Shown: positions 32,782 to 40,361 of the stretch, piece after piece
Layout: each line of letters starts with the position of its first letter
How positions within the stretch are numbered: position 1 is the first letter of the stretch
DNA from: Alicyclobacillus sp. SO9
Lineage (GTDB): Bacteria > Bacillota > Bacilli > Alicyclobacillales > Alicyclobacillaceae
Assembly (NCBI RefSeq): GCF_016406125.1
Contig: NZ_CP066339.1
Location: 2,170,001-2,234,000 of the forward strand
Length of the DNA: 64,000 nt
Direction of reading: 5' to 3'
The notes under the pieces: model-generated
Seen by the model: only the letters and a program-made list of their open reading frames with translations
Database searches by the model: none
Told to the model about the DNA's origin: nothing
Translations under genes and position numbers: made by a program

Positions 32782-33432
32782 TCAAAACTTCGGCGGAGGC
32801 GAATTAGATTGGCGCTCGCCTCGTGGCATGGATAACTGCCTTGGAACTTGAGGTTGAATCGGCTGCTGTCCGGGCTGTTGCACCGGGACTTGAGGTTGAA
32901 TCGGCCGCTGTCCGGGCTGTTGCATCGGGACTTGAGGTTGAATCGGCTGCTGTCCGGGCTGTTGCATCGGATATTGGGGCTGCATTGGCTGGCCTGGAGG
33001 GCGCATGGTTGGGGAATTGGAGTCTTGGTATAATGGCCTTCCAGTTTGCGACTGCTGTGTTGAGCCGGAGTTGACGGATTTATGCTCATCGTCTTCGACG
33101 GTTGTTCCTTTTTTGCTGTCCTCGGAGGTTGACTCCCCGTTCATAGCTGCTACTGCGTATTGCGATACCCACTGAATCATTGCCACAAATACCGGGTTCT
33201 CCACCCATTTGAGCAGTTGTTTGCCGTCTATTTCCCTGTCTTGTGCGAGTCCTGCGCGCAGTGTGGATGATACATGTAAGATGAGACGAACATACTCACG
33301 AGTAGTGAGTCCCAACTGTTGCGCTTCGATTTGCAATTGACGCCACTCACGTGTGGCGGTGTTTAGGGGTGTTTTTCTTTTACGCGCTTTCGCATGCAGA
33401 CCTCTGCGAGTTTTTTGCCCTTTACTGGTCAT
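32782..33432 (-). CDS. Pro/Gln-repeat protein with helical N-terminal domain
   Basis: 216 residues. The start (MTSKGQKTRRGLHAKARKRKT) is strongly basic. Residues 30-95 (EWRQLQIEAQQLGLTTREYVRLILHVSSTLRAG...LLKWVENPVFVAMIQWVSQYAVAAM) look helical and folded. A disordered part follows, with three copies of a 14-residue unit of the form PMQQPGQQPIQPQV and a fourth partial copy. The gene converges on gerC and ends 48 nt from it. I recognise no family; a spore-coat or surface role is speculation. Confidence 0.6.
   Translation of the reverse strand: MTSKGQKTRRGLHAKARKRKTPLNTATREWRQLQIEAQQLGLTTREYVRLILHVSSTLRAGLAQDREIDGKQLLKWVENPVFVAMIQWVSQYAVAAMNGESTSEDSKKGTTVEDDEHKSVNSGSTQQSQTGRPLYQDSNSPTMRPPGQPMQPQYPMQQPGQQPIQPQVPMQQPGQRPIQPQVPVQQPGQQPIQPQVPRQLSMPRGERQSNSPPPKF
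32843..32997 (-). repeat. 42-bp tandem repeat inside the Pro/Gln-rich gene
   Basis: Units begin at 32843, 32885, 32927, and, degenerate, 32969, with exact 42-bp spacing. Copies 1-3 differ by only a few bases, indicating recent expansion or homogenisation. The period is a multiple of three, so copy-number change keeps the frame. Confidence 0.85.
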
Positions 33433-33588
33433 ACCTCTTCACCTCTGGTCTATCCAATGGCGGACAGAAGCCGGCTGTGTAGTGCATTCGCCCCTGATGC
33501 CAGATAACACAAGCGGCGCGAAGCTGTCGGGACACTCGGTTGGGGGGCTCGCTGAAGTGCTTGAGAGAGAATTTGACAGGCTTTCAGA

Positions 33589-34392
33589 CTATGACGAAAA
33601 TCCGCCGTCAACACGCAGGACTGTACCCGTGATGTATGCGGCCTTGGGAGACGCCAGGAAAACTGCCGCTTCGGCAACCTCTGTCGGTGTACCAAAGCGC
33701 TGAAGCGGGATTTCGTTCTGAACAATCTCTCTGTCCTCAGTTGTTAGTCCCTGAAGCATGTCAGTGTCCACAGCACCCGGTGCAATTGTGTTGACTGTAA
33801 CTCCTGTACTCCCCAACTCTTTGGCCATGGCCTTAGTGAAAGCAATGACTGCTCCTTTAGCGGCCGAATAGACACTCTCTCCCGCTGCGCCGGAAATACC
33901 CCAGACGGATGAAATGTTAATGATACGTCCGCCATCGCGGCGTTGCAAGTACGGCAAAACGGCTTTTGTGCAGAGAAAGGTCCCCGTCAAATTGGAACCA
34001 ATCACCCGTTCGTAGTCTTCCAGGGTCGTGTCTTCTAACATTCGGTACAACGCCGTTCCTGCGTTATTCACCAGAATAGAGGGGAGTCCCAACTCTGTTG
34101 CTGCTTCCATCAGGCGTAGTACCTGGCGTTTATCAGTAATGTCTGCTTGAACCGTAATGGCGTCAGTGCCGAGTCGTTCACACTCACCGCGAACCTGCTC
34201 AGCTTGGAGACTGGAGTTGCGGTGATTGACAACGACGCGAGCCCCGGCATTTGCCATTGCAACGGCAATAGCCGCGCCGATTCCTCGTGAGGCTCCCGTT
34301 ATGATCGCTGTTTTGCCGAGGAGGGGGCGCTCCAGCTTGATGCTGTCATTTTCTCTTGTATCACGGGTGTTCTCAGACGAACGCTCCATCAC
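33589..34392 (-). CDS. SDR-family 3-oxoacyl-ACP reductase-like protein
   Basis: 267 residues. Classical short-chain dehydrogenase: TGASRGIGAAIA (cofactor loop), NNAG, catalytic Ser in INISSVWG, YSAAK (Tyr/Lys), and a C-terminal VDGG. It is closest in pattern to FabG and to B. subtilis YmfI. VVNHR after the first strand suggests NADPH. A polar N-terminal extension of about 25 residues (MMERSSENTRDTRENDSIKLER) precedes the fold. It is not in a fatty-acid operon, so the substrate is uncertain. The start is GTG or the adjacent ATG after AAAGGATG. Confidence 0.8.
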   Translation of the reverse strand: MMERSSENTRDTRENDSIKLERPLLGKTAIITGASRGIGAAIAVAMANAGARVVVNHRNSSLQAEQVRGECERLGTDAITVQADITDKRQVLRLMEAATELGLPSILVNNAGTALYRMLEDTTLEDYERVIGSNLTGTFLCTKAVLPYLQRRDGGRIINISSVWGISGAAGESVYSAAKGAVIAFTKAMAKELGSTGVTVNTIAPGAVDTDMLQGLTTEDREIVQNEIPLQRFGTPTEVAEAAVFLASPKAAYITGTVLRVDGGFSS

Positions 34393-34529
34393 GCGAACAT
34401 CCTTTCATCATTTGTCTCTTCGGTTATTTTAGCATACGGCTGAGCCCATCTTTGCAAAGGGTGTATGAACCTGATAGTCTAAACACAAAGGCTCTCGGAA
34501 CTTTTATCCCAAGGCGGTTATGCCTATAA

Positions 34530-34543
34530 AGTAAGCGCTTTAA
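34530..34543 (+). promoter_or_regulatory. Candidate catabolite-responsive element (cre)
   Basis: AGTAAGCGCTTTAA has the AAGCGCTT core of CcpA sites, with two mismatches to TGWNANCGNTNWCA. It lies 45 nt before the HMG-CoA lyase gene, next to a TATAAA that may be its -10. This would give glucose repression of leucine breakdown. Confidence 0.4.
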
Positions 34544-34587
34544 CGCAACTGTTGCCTAAGCACAAGTTATGGACGGAGGTCTTATAA

Positions 34588-35490
34588 GTGAGTATTCCCA
34601 AGTCGGTTATAATCAAAGAAGTCGGTCCGCGGGACGGATTACAAAACGAGTCAGCCGTGGTGCCAACTGAGGACAAGGTAGAGCTGATACGACGGTTATC
34701 GGACTCGGGCCTGAAACATATAGAAGTAAGTTCCTTCGTCAACCCGAAATGGATTCCGGCCCTGGCGGATGCCAGTGATGTATTTGCGCAAATCGAGAGG
34801 AAAGACGGGGTTCTGTACAGTGCGCTGGTACCCAATGAACGGGGCCTGGAACGGGCACTGACAGCGAACGTTGACGCCGTCAACATCTTTATGTCGGCAA
34901 GCGAATCTCATAATAGGAAAAACATTAATAAGTCGATTGAGGACACATTTCCAGTTCTTTCACCGGTCGTGAAGTCGGCAAAGAACCAGGGCTTACCAGT
35001 TCGCGGATATGTGTCTACCGTGTTCGGCTGTCCATACGAGGGAAAAGTCAATATCGAGTCGGTTTTAAACGTCAGCCATCGCTTACTTGAAATGGGCATT
35101 GATGAATTGTCTCTGGGAGACACCATTGGAGTGGCTGTGCCGTCTCAAGTGACCGAGGTCATCGAAAAGCTGACGACAGAAATTCCCCGCGAGAAAATCG
35201 CTCTACATTTCCATGCTACGTACGGCACGGCTATGGCAAACATTTGGGCAGGGTTAAACAGTGGAATTTCCATCTTTGATGCTGCCGTGGGCGGTCTCGG
35301 CGGTTGTCCCTATGCTCCCGGGGCTTCTGGAAACGTGGCCACGGAAGACGTGCTGTACATGCTTCATCGCATGGGAATCGAGACTGGAGTAGATGAGTCA
35401 AAAATTCTGGATACTGCTGCTTGGCTTGAAAAAGTAATTGGGCGAAACGTCGCAAGCAACATGCGAGCAGTGCAAAGAGGTGCGTCTTAG
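34588..35490 (+). CDS. Hydroxymethylglutaryl-CoA lyase
   Basis: 300 residues. It splits HMG-CoA into acetoacetate and acetyl-CoA at the end of leucine catabolism. The TIM-barrel N-terminus KEVGPRDGLQNE, the ALVPNERG and VSTVFGCPYEG segments, LGDTIGVA, LHFHATYGTA, and the active loop GGLGGCPYAPGASGNVATED with the catalytic Cys are all present. GTG at 34588 follows GGAGG. It pairs with an enoyl-CoA hydratase gene, like B. subtilis yngG-yngF. A cre-like site is upstream. Confidence 0.93.
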   Translation: MSIPKSVIIKEVGPRDGLQNESAVVPTEDKVELIRRLSDSGLKHIEVSSFVNPKWIPALADASDVFAQIERKDGVLYSALVPNERGLERALTANVDAVNIFMSASESHNRKNINKSIEDTFPVLSPVVKSAKNQGLPVRGYVSTVFGCPYEGKVNIESVLNVSHRLLEMGIDELSLGDTIGVAVPSQVTEVIEKLTTEIPREKIALHFHATYGTAMANIWAGLNSGISIFDAAVGGLGGCPYAPGASGNVATEDVLYMLHRMGIETGVDESKILDTAAWLEKVIGRNVASNMRAVQRGAS

Positions 35491-35566
35491 GATGCCTGCG
35501 TCAATGTAGGTACCAGTGAACACCTTTGTATGGAATTTAAATTTGAGCTTGGAGAAGGAGAAGACT

Positions 35567-36346
35567 ATGGCCGAACTAGTACTAAAAGAGAAAAGAGCTA
35601 ATTCTGTAGTCTTGACTCTAAATCGCCCGGAGAGCGCTAACGCATTATCCGTAGCGCTGCTTACGGCATTGATTAAGGAATTGAATGAGCTTCAATTCGA
35701 CACGGACACTCGCACTGTTATCCTGACTGGTGCGGGTGAGAAAGTCTTCTGTGCCGGAGCTGACCTTAAGGAACGAAAAGGTATGTCGGACAGGGAAGTT
35801 CGCCAAACAGTGCATCTCATCCGTCAGAGCATGAATACAGTGGCCAGACTTCCGATGCCTGTGATTGCGGCAGTGAACGGAATGGCATTTGGGGGCGGAA
35901 CGGAACTGGCACTTGCGGCTGACATTAGAATCGCCGGTAGAAACGCAAAGATGGGTTTAACTGAAACAAGCTTGGCAATTATTCCCGGTGCAGGCGGTAC
36001 CCAGAGACTACCGCGGTTGATAGGGCTAGCCAAGGCTAAGGAATTGATATTTACAGCACGTCGGATTGATGCTGAGACTGCGCTTGCACTTGGATTGGTC
36101 AACCAGGTGGTTGAGCCGGGAGCCGTGCTGGACGCCGCATTCGAGTTAGCGACGGAAATCAGCGCGAATGGACCGTTGGCGGTACGGCAGGCAAAGTTGG
36201 CCATGAATCAGGGAAATGAAGTAGATTTGGCAACAGGACTCACGATTGAAGAACAGGCGTATGAAATTATCATTCCCACGAACGACAGACTCGAGGGGCT
36301 CAAAGCGTTTGCGGAAAAACGCAAGCCGGTGTATCGCGGTGACTAA
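35567..36346 (+). CDS. Enoyl-CoA hydratase, probable methylglutaconyl-CoA hydratase
   Basis: 259 residues of crotonase fold: LTGAGEKVFCAGADLKERKGM (oxyanion hole), AAVNGMAFGGGTELALAADIRIA, and the acidic residues in GLTETSLAIIPGAGGTQRLPRLIG. The ADLKER pattern resembles 3-methylglutaconyl-CoA hydratase (YngF/AUH). With HMG-CoA lyase upstream, the pair would turn methylglutaconyl-CoA into HMG-CoA and then acetoacetate. ATG at 35567 follows GGAGAAGGAG. A good terminator comes after. Confidence 0.85.
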   Translation: MAELVLKEKRANSVVLTLNRPESANALSVALLTALIKELNELQFDTDTRTVILTGAGEKVFCAGADLKERKGMSDREVRQTVHLIRQSMNTVARLPMPVIAAVNGMAFGGGTELALAADIRIAGRNAKMGLTETSLAIIPGAGGTQRLPRLIGLAKAKELIFTARRIDAETALALGLVNQVVEPGAVLDAAFELATEISANGPLAVRQAKLAMNQGNEVDLATGLTIEEQAYEIIIPTNDRLEGLKAFAEKRKPVYRGD

Positions 36347-36411
36347 GGAGAAGCGGCCCTAGCGACATGGCATTGAGACCAGGGCTAAGCGGTGTTGTCC
36401 TGGTACCTTGC

Positions 36412-36450
36412 AGGATGACTGCTCGTAACGGGCAGTCATCCTTGTATTTT
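36412..36450 (+). terminator. Rho-independent terminator
   Basis: AGGATGACTGC (36412-36422) pairs with GCAGTCATCCT (36432-36442), followed by TGTATTTT. It closes the HMG-CoA lyase/hydratase operon. Confidence 0.85.
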
Positions 36451-36621
36451 CCAAGTCTGAAGAGGGATGCAAAACTTTACTTTGCAATCTCTAGTTTGTA
36501 TCATTAGTAGGCGGATTCGGATAGGCGGAGTAAGGATATTTGCTCGGTCTATTTTCTCTCTATAGAACTCTATACCTTCAGAATTCTACACCTGCACAAC
36601 GTTAACAAGGGGGGATGGTCA

Positions 36622-38259
36622 ATGAAATACAGTCGACGTCAAACAAATACTGGGAATCAACTGGCCGACTTGCACATGCGAGATTTTGAGAAAGTGGCAC
36701 ATCTGTATGATGGCCAGAACCCCGGTCACTTGGATACATATCGGCAGCGGGCAGAGGCTCTGGAAATGCGCTTCTCGTCCGAACACCGGCATAATTTAGT
36801 TGCTGCACTCGTCCCTTACTTAAAGGCCACAAACGCCTCAAATTCCGCTCTCCAACAAGTGGAGCGACTTCGCGACCGACGGGCTGTAGCTGTCGTTACA
36901 GGTCAGCAATCAGGTCTGTTTCTTGGTCCTATGTATTCAATCTACAAGGCGCTGAGTGCCATCGGACTGGCATCTCGGCTGGAGGAAGATTTGAAAAGGC
37001 CGGTCGTTCCTGTTTTCTGGATTGCATCAGAAGACCACGATTTTGGGGAAGTCGACCATGCGTATCTTGTTGATTCCGAGAATGACATTCAGCGCCTTCG
37101 GTTATCCATCGAACCCCATCCACACCAAATGGTGTACCACCAGGGTCTGACTGCTGAAGCAGTAAATCAAGTGATTGCACAAGCTAACGCAGTGCTGCCG
37201 GACGCTTCCTTTAAAAGCGAATGCATTGCATCCATACGAGAGGCCTTTCAACCCGGGATGTCCCTGTCAACGTGGTTTGCTGTCGTGCTAAATCAGGTTC
37301 TGGGAGACTACGGTCTGGTTTTGGTTGATCCGTGTTTGCCACAATTACGAGAACTTGTAGCGCCCGTTTGGAGAACCACACTGGAGAATGTCTTGCCGTT
37401 GCGAAAGAACCTGGACGAAGTGTATCAAAATGTAAAGAGTCTAGGTGTGGAGCCTGCAGTCATCAGAGACCGGTCCAATACAACAATGTTCTATGTTGAG
37501 GATGGAAAAAGGTATGTACTGCAAGCTGACGATCGCGGTGAAATGCTGACTGCCCGTCAGTTGGATTTGACCCAGCCTCTGGGTGACTGGCTGAAACTGG
37601 CTGAGGAAAACCCGTCTGCATTTAGTTCCAATGTACTTTTGCGGCCTGTGGTCCAGGATAACTTACTACCCACACTTTGTTACGTTGGAGGCGGCGCCGA
37701 AATTTCCTACCACCCGCTGTCTGCGGGAGTCTTTCATACACATCAGTTGACTTTACCTCCGCTGTTGCTGCGTCAACGGATGACGCTTGTTCCGCCAGCC
37801 GTGCAGAGAAGTATGAACCAATTTCATGTCAACCATGACATCTATGAGCACCCTGTTAACCTTGTTGATAAGGCCTTGGCCAATGAAGGCGGAGATGAGA
37901 TTGCTTTCCAAATCTCTGCTTTGAAGCAGGACATTGAGTCAAAGTGGGAACGCTTTGCAGACCGGTTGGCTTATTTGGGCCCGCAGATTGAGGAAATTGC
38001 GAAAAATCAGGCACAAAAGGAGCAAGCAGGGGCAGAACGCGTGAGAAAAAAGACGGAACTGCTGCTTGAACGGCAACAACAGGACAAGGTCCGCAAGCTT
38101 CGGGGAATCGAACGTTGGCTGTGGACCGATGGACATTTGCAGGAACGCCGTCTCTCTCTGATTGCATTCTGGTCGCGATTTGGAGTTGACTGGATTAAAG
38201 AACTGCCTCGATGGGCGGATTATCAATGTCAAGGCGTTGTCTATCAGGTGGAGTTATAG
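36622..38259 (+). CDS. bshC: Putative cysteine ligase BshC, bacillithiol synthesis
   Basis: 545 residues, full length for BshC (YllA). It adds cysteine to glucosaminyl-malate, the last step of bacillithiol synthesis. The Rossmann-like core with VTGQQSGLFLGPMYSIYKALSAI, VFWIASEDHDFGEVDHAYLVD, and LLPTLCYVGGGAEISYH is diagnostic, and a coiled coil lies at about 435-500. ATG at 36622 follows AAGGGGGGATGG. Its position directly before mraZ is the standard Bacilli order. Confidence 0.95.
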   Translation: MKYSRRQTNTGNQLADLHMRDFEKVAHLYDGQNPGHLDTYRQRAEALEMRFSSEHRHNLVAALVPYLKATNASNSALQQVERLRDRRAVAVVTGQQSGLFLGPMYSIYKALSAIGLASRLEEDLKRPVVPVFWIASEDHDFGEVDHAYLVDSENDIQRLRLSIEPHPHQMVYHQGLTAEAVNQVIAQANAVLPDASFKSECIASIREAFQPGMSLSTWFAVVLNQVLGDYGLVLVDPCLPQLRELVAPVWRTTLENVLPLRKNLDEVYQNVKSLGVEPAVIRDRSNTTMFYVEDGKRYVLQADDRGEMLTARQLDLTQPLGDWLKLAEENPSAFSSNVLLRPVVQDNLLPTLCYVGGGAEISYHPLSAGVFHTHQLTLPPLLLRQRMTLVPPAVQRSMNQFHVNHDIYEHPVNLVDKALANEGGDEIAFQISALKQDIESKWERFADRLAYLGPQIEEIAKNQAQKEQAGAERVRKKTELLLERQQQDKVRKLRGIERWLWTDGHLQERRLSLIAFWSRFGVDWIKELPRWADYQCQGVVYQVEL

Positions 38260-38315
38260 TTGTTATTTGCTTTCTAAGAATCACATAGGGTTTCAAAACC
38301 ACATACGGGACGAAT

Positions 38316-38352
38316 GCCTTGTAAACAGCGTGGTCTGTTGCAAGGCTTTTTC
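38316..38352 (+). terminator. Rho-independent terminator of bshC
   Basis: GCCTTG (38316-38321) pairs with CAAGGC (38341-38346), with an inner AACAG/CTGTT stem, then TTTTTC. It separates bshC from the mraZ promoter. Confidence 0.8.
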
Positions 38353-38373
38353 TATTTAAAGAAATCCTAAACA

Positions 38374-38470
38374 TTTTTTAAGTCTGTTGCAGGAGAATAT
38401 AAAAATGAGACGAATGGTAATGAGAGTGGTGAGAAGTGGGTGAAAGTGGTGCCAAGTGGAGAATAGGTGG
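38374..38470 (+). promoter_or_regulatory. mraZ promoter and MraZ-box array
   Basis: A probable -10 TATAAA (38398-38403) lies 17-18 bp after a T-rich -35. It is followed by AGTGG at 38425, 38435, 38445, and 38455, exactly 10 bp apart (contexts AGTGGT, AGTGGG, AGTGGT, AGTGGA), and a shifted GGTGG at 38466. MraZ is known to bind direct repeats before its own gene and repress the dcw operon. The repeats end at the mraZ start. Confidence 0.85.
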
Positions 38471-38478
38471 TGAGTCGA

Positions 38479-38910
38479 GTGTTAATGGGGGAGTATCAGC
38501 ACACCCTTGATAACAAGGGACGCATGATTGTTCCGGTCAAGTTCCGGGAAGAACTGGGAACAACTTTCATCATGACACGAGGCTTGGACAAATGCTTATT
38601 CGTCTATCCACAACCCGAATGGGAAACACTTGAAGCAAAGCTAAAAGCACTGCCCATGACACGTGCAGATGCAAGGTCTTTTGTCCGATTTTTCTTCTCC
38701 GGCGCAACAGAGTGTGAATTGGATAAACAAGGTCGGATATTAATTCCGACTACCTTGCGGGATTATGCGCAACTGGAACGCGACTGTTATGTCCTGGGGG
38801 TGTCGAATCGAGTCGAGATATGGTCACAAGCCCTGTGGGACAGCTATTCAGAGAAGGCTGAAGAGTCTTTTGCAGATATTGCTGAAAACTTGGTCGACCT
38901 GTCTTTCTGA
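38479..38910 (+). CDS. mraZ: Transcriptional regulator MraZ
   Basis: 143 residues from GTG at 38479, the standard MraZ length. Two AbrB-like swapped-hairpin halves are seen: [23 protein letters not shown] and, after [26 protein letters not shown], the second. It forms ring oligomers that bind repeats upstream of its own gene. The array of four AGTGG boxes lies immediately upstream. An in-frame GTG at 38467 would add four residues but overlaps the last box. Confidence 0.95.
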   Translation: MLMGEYQHTLDNKGRMIVPVKFREELGTTFIMTRGLDKCLFVYPQPEWETLEAKLKALPMTRADARSFVRFFFSGATECELDKQGRILIPTTLRDYAQLERDCYVLGVSNRVEIWSQALWDSYSEKAEESFADIAENLVDLSF

Positions 38911-38931
38911 CCGAATCAGGAGTGAATCAAT

Positions 38932-39873
38932 GTGTCGTCGTTTTCTCACCAGACAGTTTTACTTAAAGAAACGGTTGCTTTCCTTCGTCCGCGGTCGACT
39001 GGCCGGTATATCGATTGTACTTTGGGCGGAGCTGGACATACCCTTGAACTTTTACAGCAGAGCGCACCGGACGGCCAGTTGTTGTGCTTCGATCAAGACC
39101 TAACAGCCTTGAACAACGCGAGAGTCGTACTGGCTGATTTTCTTCAAACACGAGTCAATCTGGTCCATGCGAACTTCCGGGAAGTCGGCCAGGTTGCGAG
39201 GGACCAAGGTTTTTATTCCGTTGATGGTGTTGTGTTCGACCTCGGGGTCTCCTCACCGCAATTCGACGAAGCCGACCGCGGGTTTAGCTATCGTTACGAT
39301 GCGGTGCTAGACATGCGCATGGATACAAGCAACGATAAGACTGCGCTGCAATTGGTCAATGAATGGACTGAGCACCAGCTGAGTCGGGTGTTTTCTGAAT
39401 ATGGAGAAGAAAAATTTCATCGTAAAATTGCCCGAGCCATTGTGAAGAAAAGGGCAGACGAAGAGATACGAACGACGAGTGAACTAGCCGAAATTGTTAA
39501 GGGAGCAATCCCTGCAGCTGCCCGGCGTTCTGGCGGTCATCCCGCCAAAAAGGTGTTTCAAGCGCTTCGAATTGAGGTGAATGACGAATTGAATGCCTTA
39601 AGAGAAGCGCTCGAACAAGCGTTTGAACTATTGACACCGGGAGGAAGGATTGCTGCCATCAGCTTCCACTCCTTGGAGGATAGAATCGTGAAACAAACAT
39701 TCTTGAAGTTTGCCGAGGGTTGTATCTGTCCGTCCGATTTTCCTATTTGTCAGTGTGGGCGCACACCGAAAGCAGACATTGTAACCAGAAAACCAATCAT
39801 GCCGTCGGATGAAGAACAGCAGTCAAATCCGAGGTCAAAGTCGGCGAAATTACGAGTTGTACAGAAACGCTAA
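38932..39873 (+). CDS. rsmH: 16S rRNA (cytosine-1402-N4)-methyltransferase
   Basis: 313 residues. SAM-dependent methylation of C1402 in the ribosomal P site. HQTVLLKETVAFL, DCTLGGAGHTL (SAM loop), VFDLGVSSPQFDEADRGFSYRYDAVLDMRMD, and AISFHSLEDRIVK are the family signatures. A C-terminal Cys group (CICPSDFPICQC) is typical. Start GTG with AGGAG upstream. Second gene of the dcw transcript. Confidence 0.97.
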   Translation: MSSFSHQTVLLKETVAFLRPRSTGRYIDCTLGGAGHTLELLQQSAPDGQLLCFDQDLTALNNARVVLADFLQTRVNLVHANFREVGQVARDQGFYSVDGVVFDLGVSSPQFDEADRGFSYRYDAVLDMRMDTSNDKTALQLVNEWTEHQLSRVFSEYGEEKFHRKIARAIVKKRADEEIRTTSELAEIVKGAIPAAARRSGGHPAKKVFQALRIEVNDELNALREALEQAFELLTPGGRIAAISFHSLEDRIVKQTFLKFAEGCICPSDFPICQCGRTPKADIVTRKPIMPSDEEQQSNPRSKSAKLRVVQKR

Positions 39874-39969
39874 AAAGACAGGCTAGATTAAAGAGAAAAG
39901 AAAAATGGAAAAGGGCGAGCAAGGGGACCATGAGTCACCGAAGGCAAAAAATGAGGGAGGCAACATCTG

Positions 39970-40347
39970 ATGTTAGCTGTTAAATCGAACTACTCCGCAG
40001 AACGTCAGCGGGTTTCACAGCCCCAGAGACAGCAAAACAGGGATACCTCAGTAAGGCGCAGTCCAGCGGGGTTGCTTGACAAGCTCTCCATTGGTGCTGC
40101 AATCGTCCTGGTTCTAGGTGTGTTTTGGATGCTCGCTGGAAATGCAGCGAAAGTGAATGTGATGAATCATTCCGTAGCACAGCTTCAATCACAAGTGTCG
40201 ACAGTCTCTGCACAAGATGCAGCACTGAACACGCAAGTGGATGAACTGGAGCGTCCGTCTCGTATATTAAGTCTGGCATTAAACAAGTACCACATGAAAC
40301 ATGCAAACGCAGTTCACATTTCAACGAACGTTAAGACCGGAAAGTAA
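39970..40347 (+). CDS. ftsL: Cell division protein FtsL
   Basis: 125 residues, bitopic. A basic cytoplasmic N-terminus rich in Gln/Arg, one transmembrane helix (about 40-58, IGAAIVLVLGVFWMLAGNA), and an extracellular leucine-zipper-like coiled coil (NHSVAQLQSQVSTVSAQDAALNTQVDELE). Divergent in sequence but fixed by its place between rsmH and pbpB. It pairs with DivIC and recruits the septal synthase. Confidence 0.88.
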   Translation: MLAVKSNYSAERQRVSQPQRQQNRDTSVRRSPAGLLDKLSIGAAIVLVLGVFWMLAGNAAKVNVMNHSVAQLQSQVSTVSAQDAALNTQVDELERPSRILSLALNKYHMKHANAVHISTNVKTGK

Positions 40348-40361
40348 CGGCGGGTGACAGC

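Noticed and set aside
32823-33074. 83-codon forward frame with LEVESAAVRAVA repeats
   Set aside because: The repeat is the mirror of the 42-bp units of the minus-strand Pro/Gln gene, whose frame has a better start and a folded N-terminal part.
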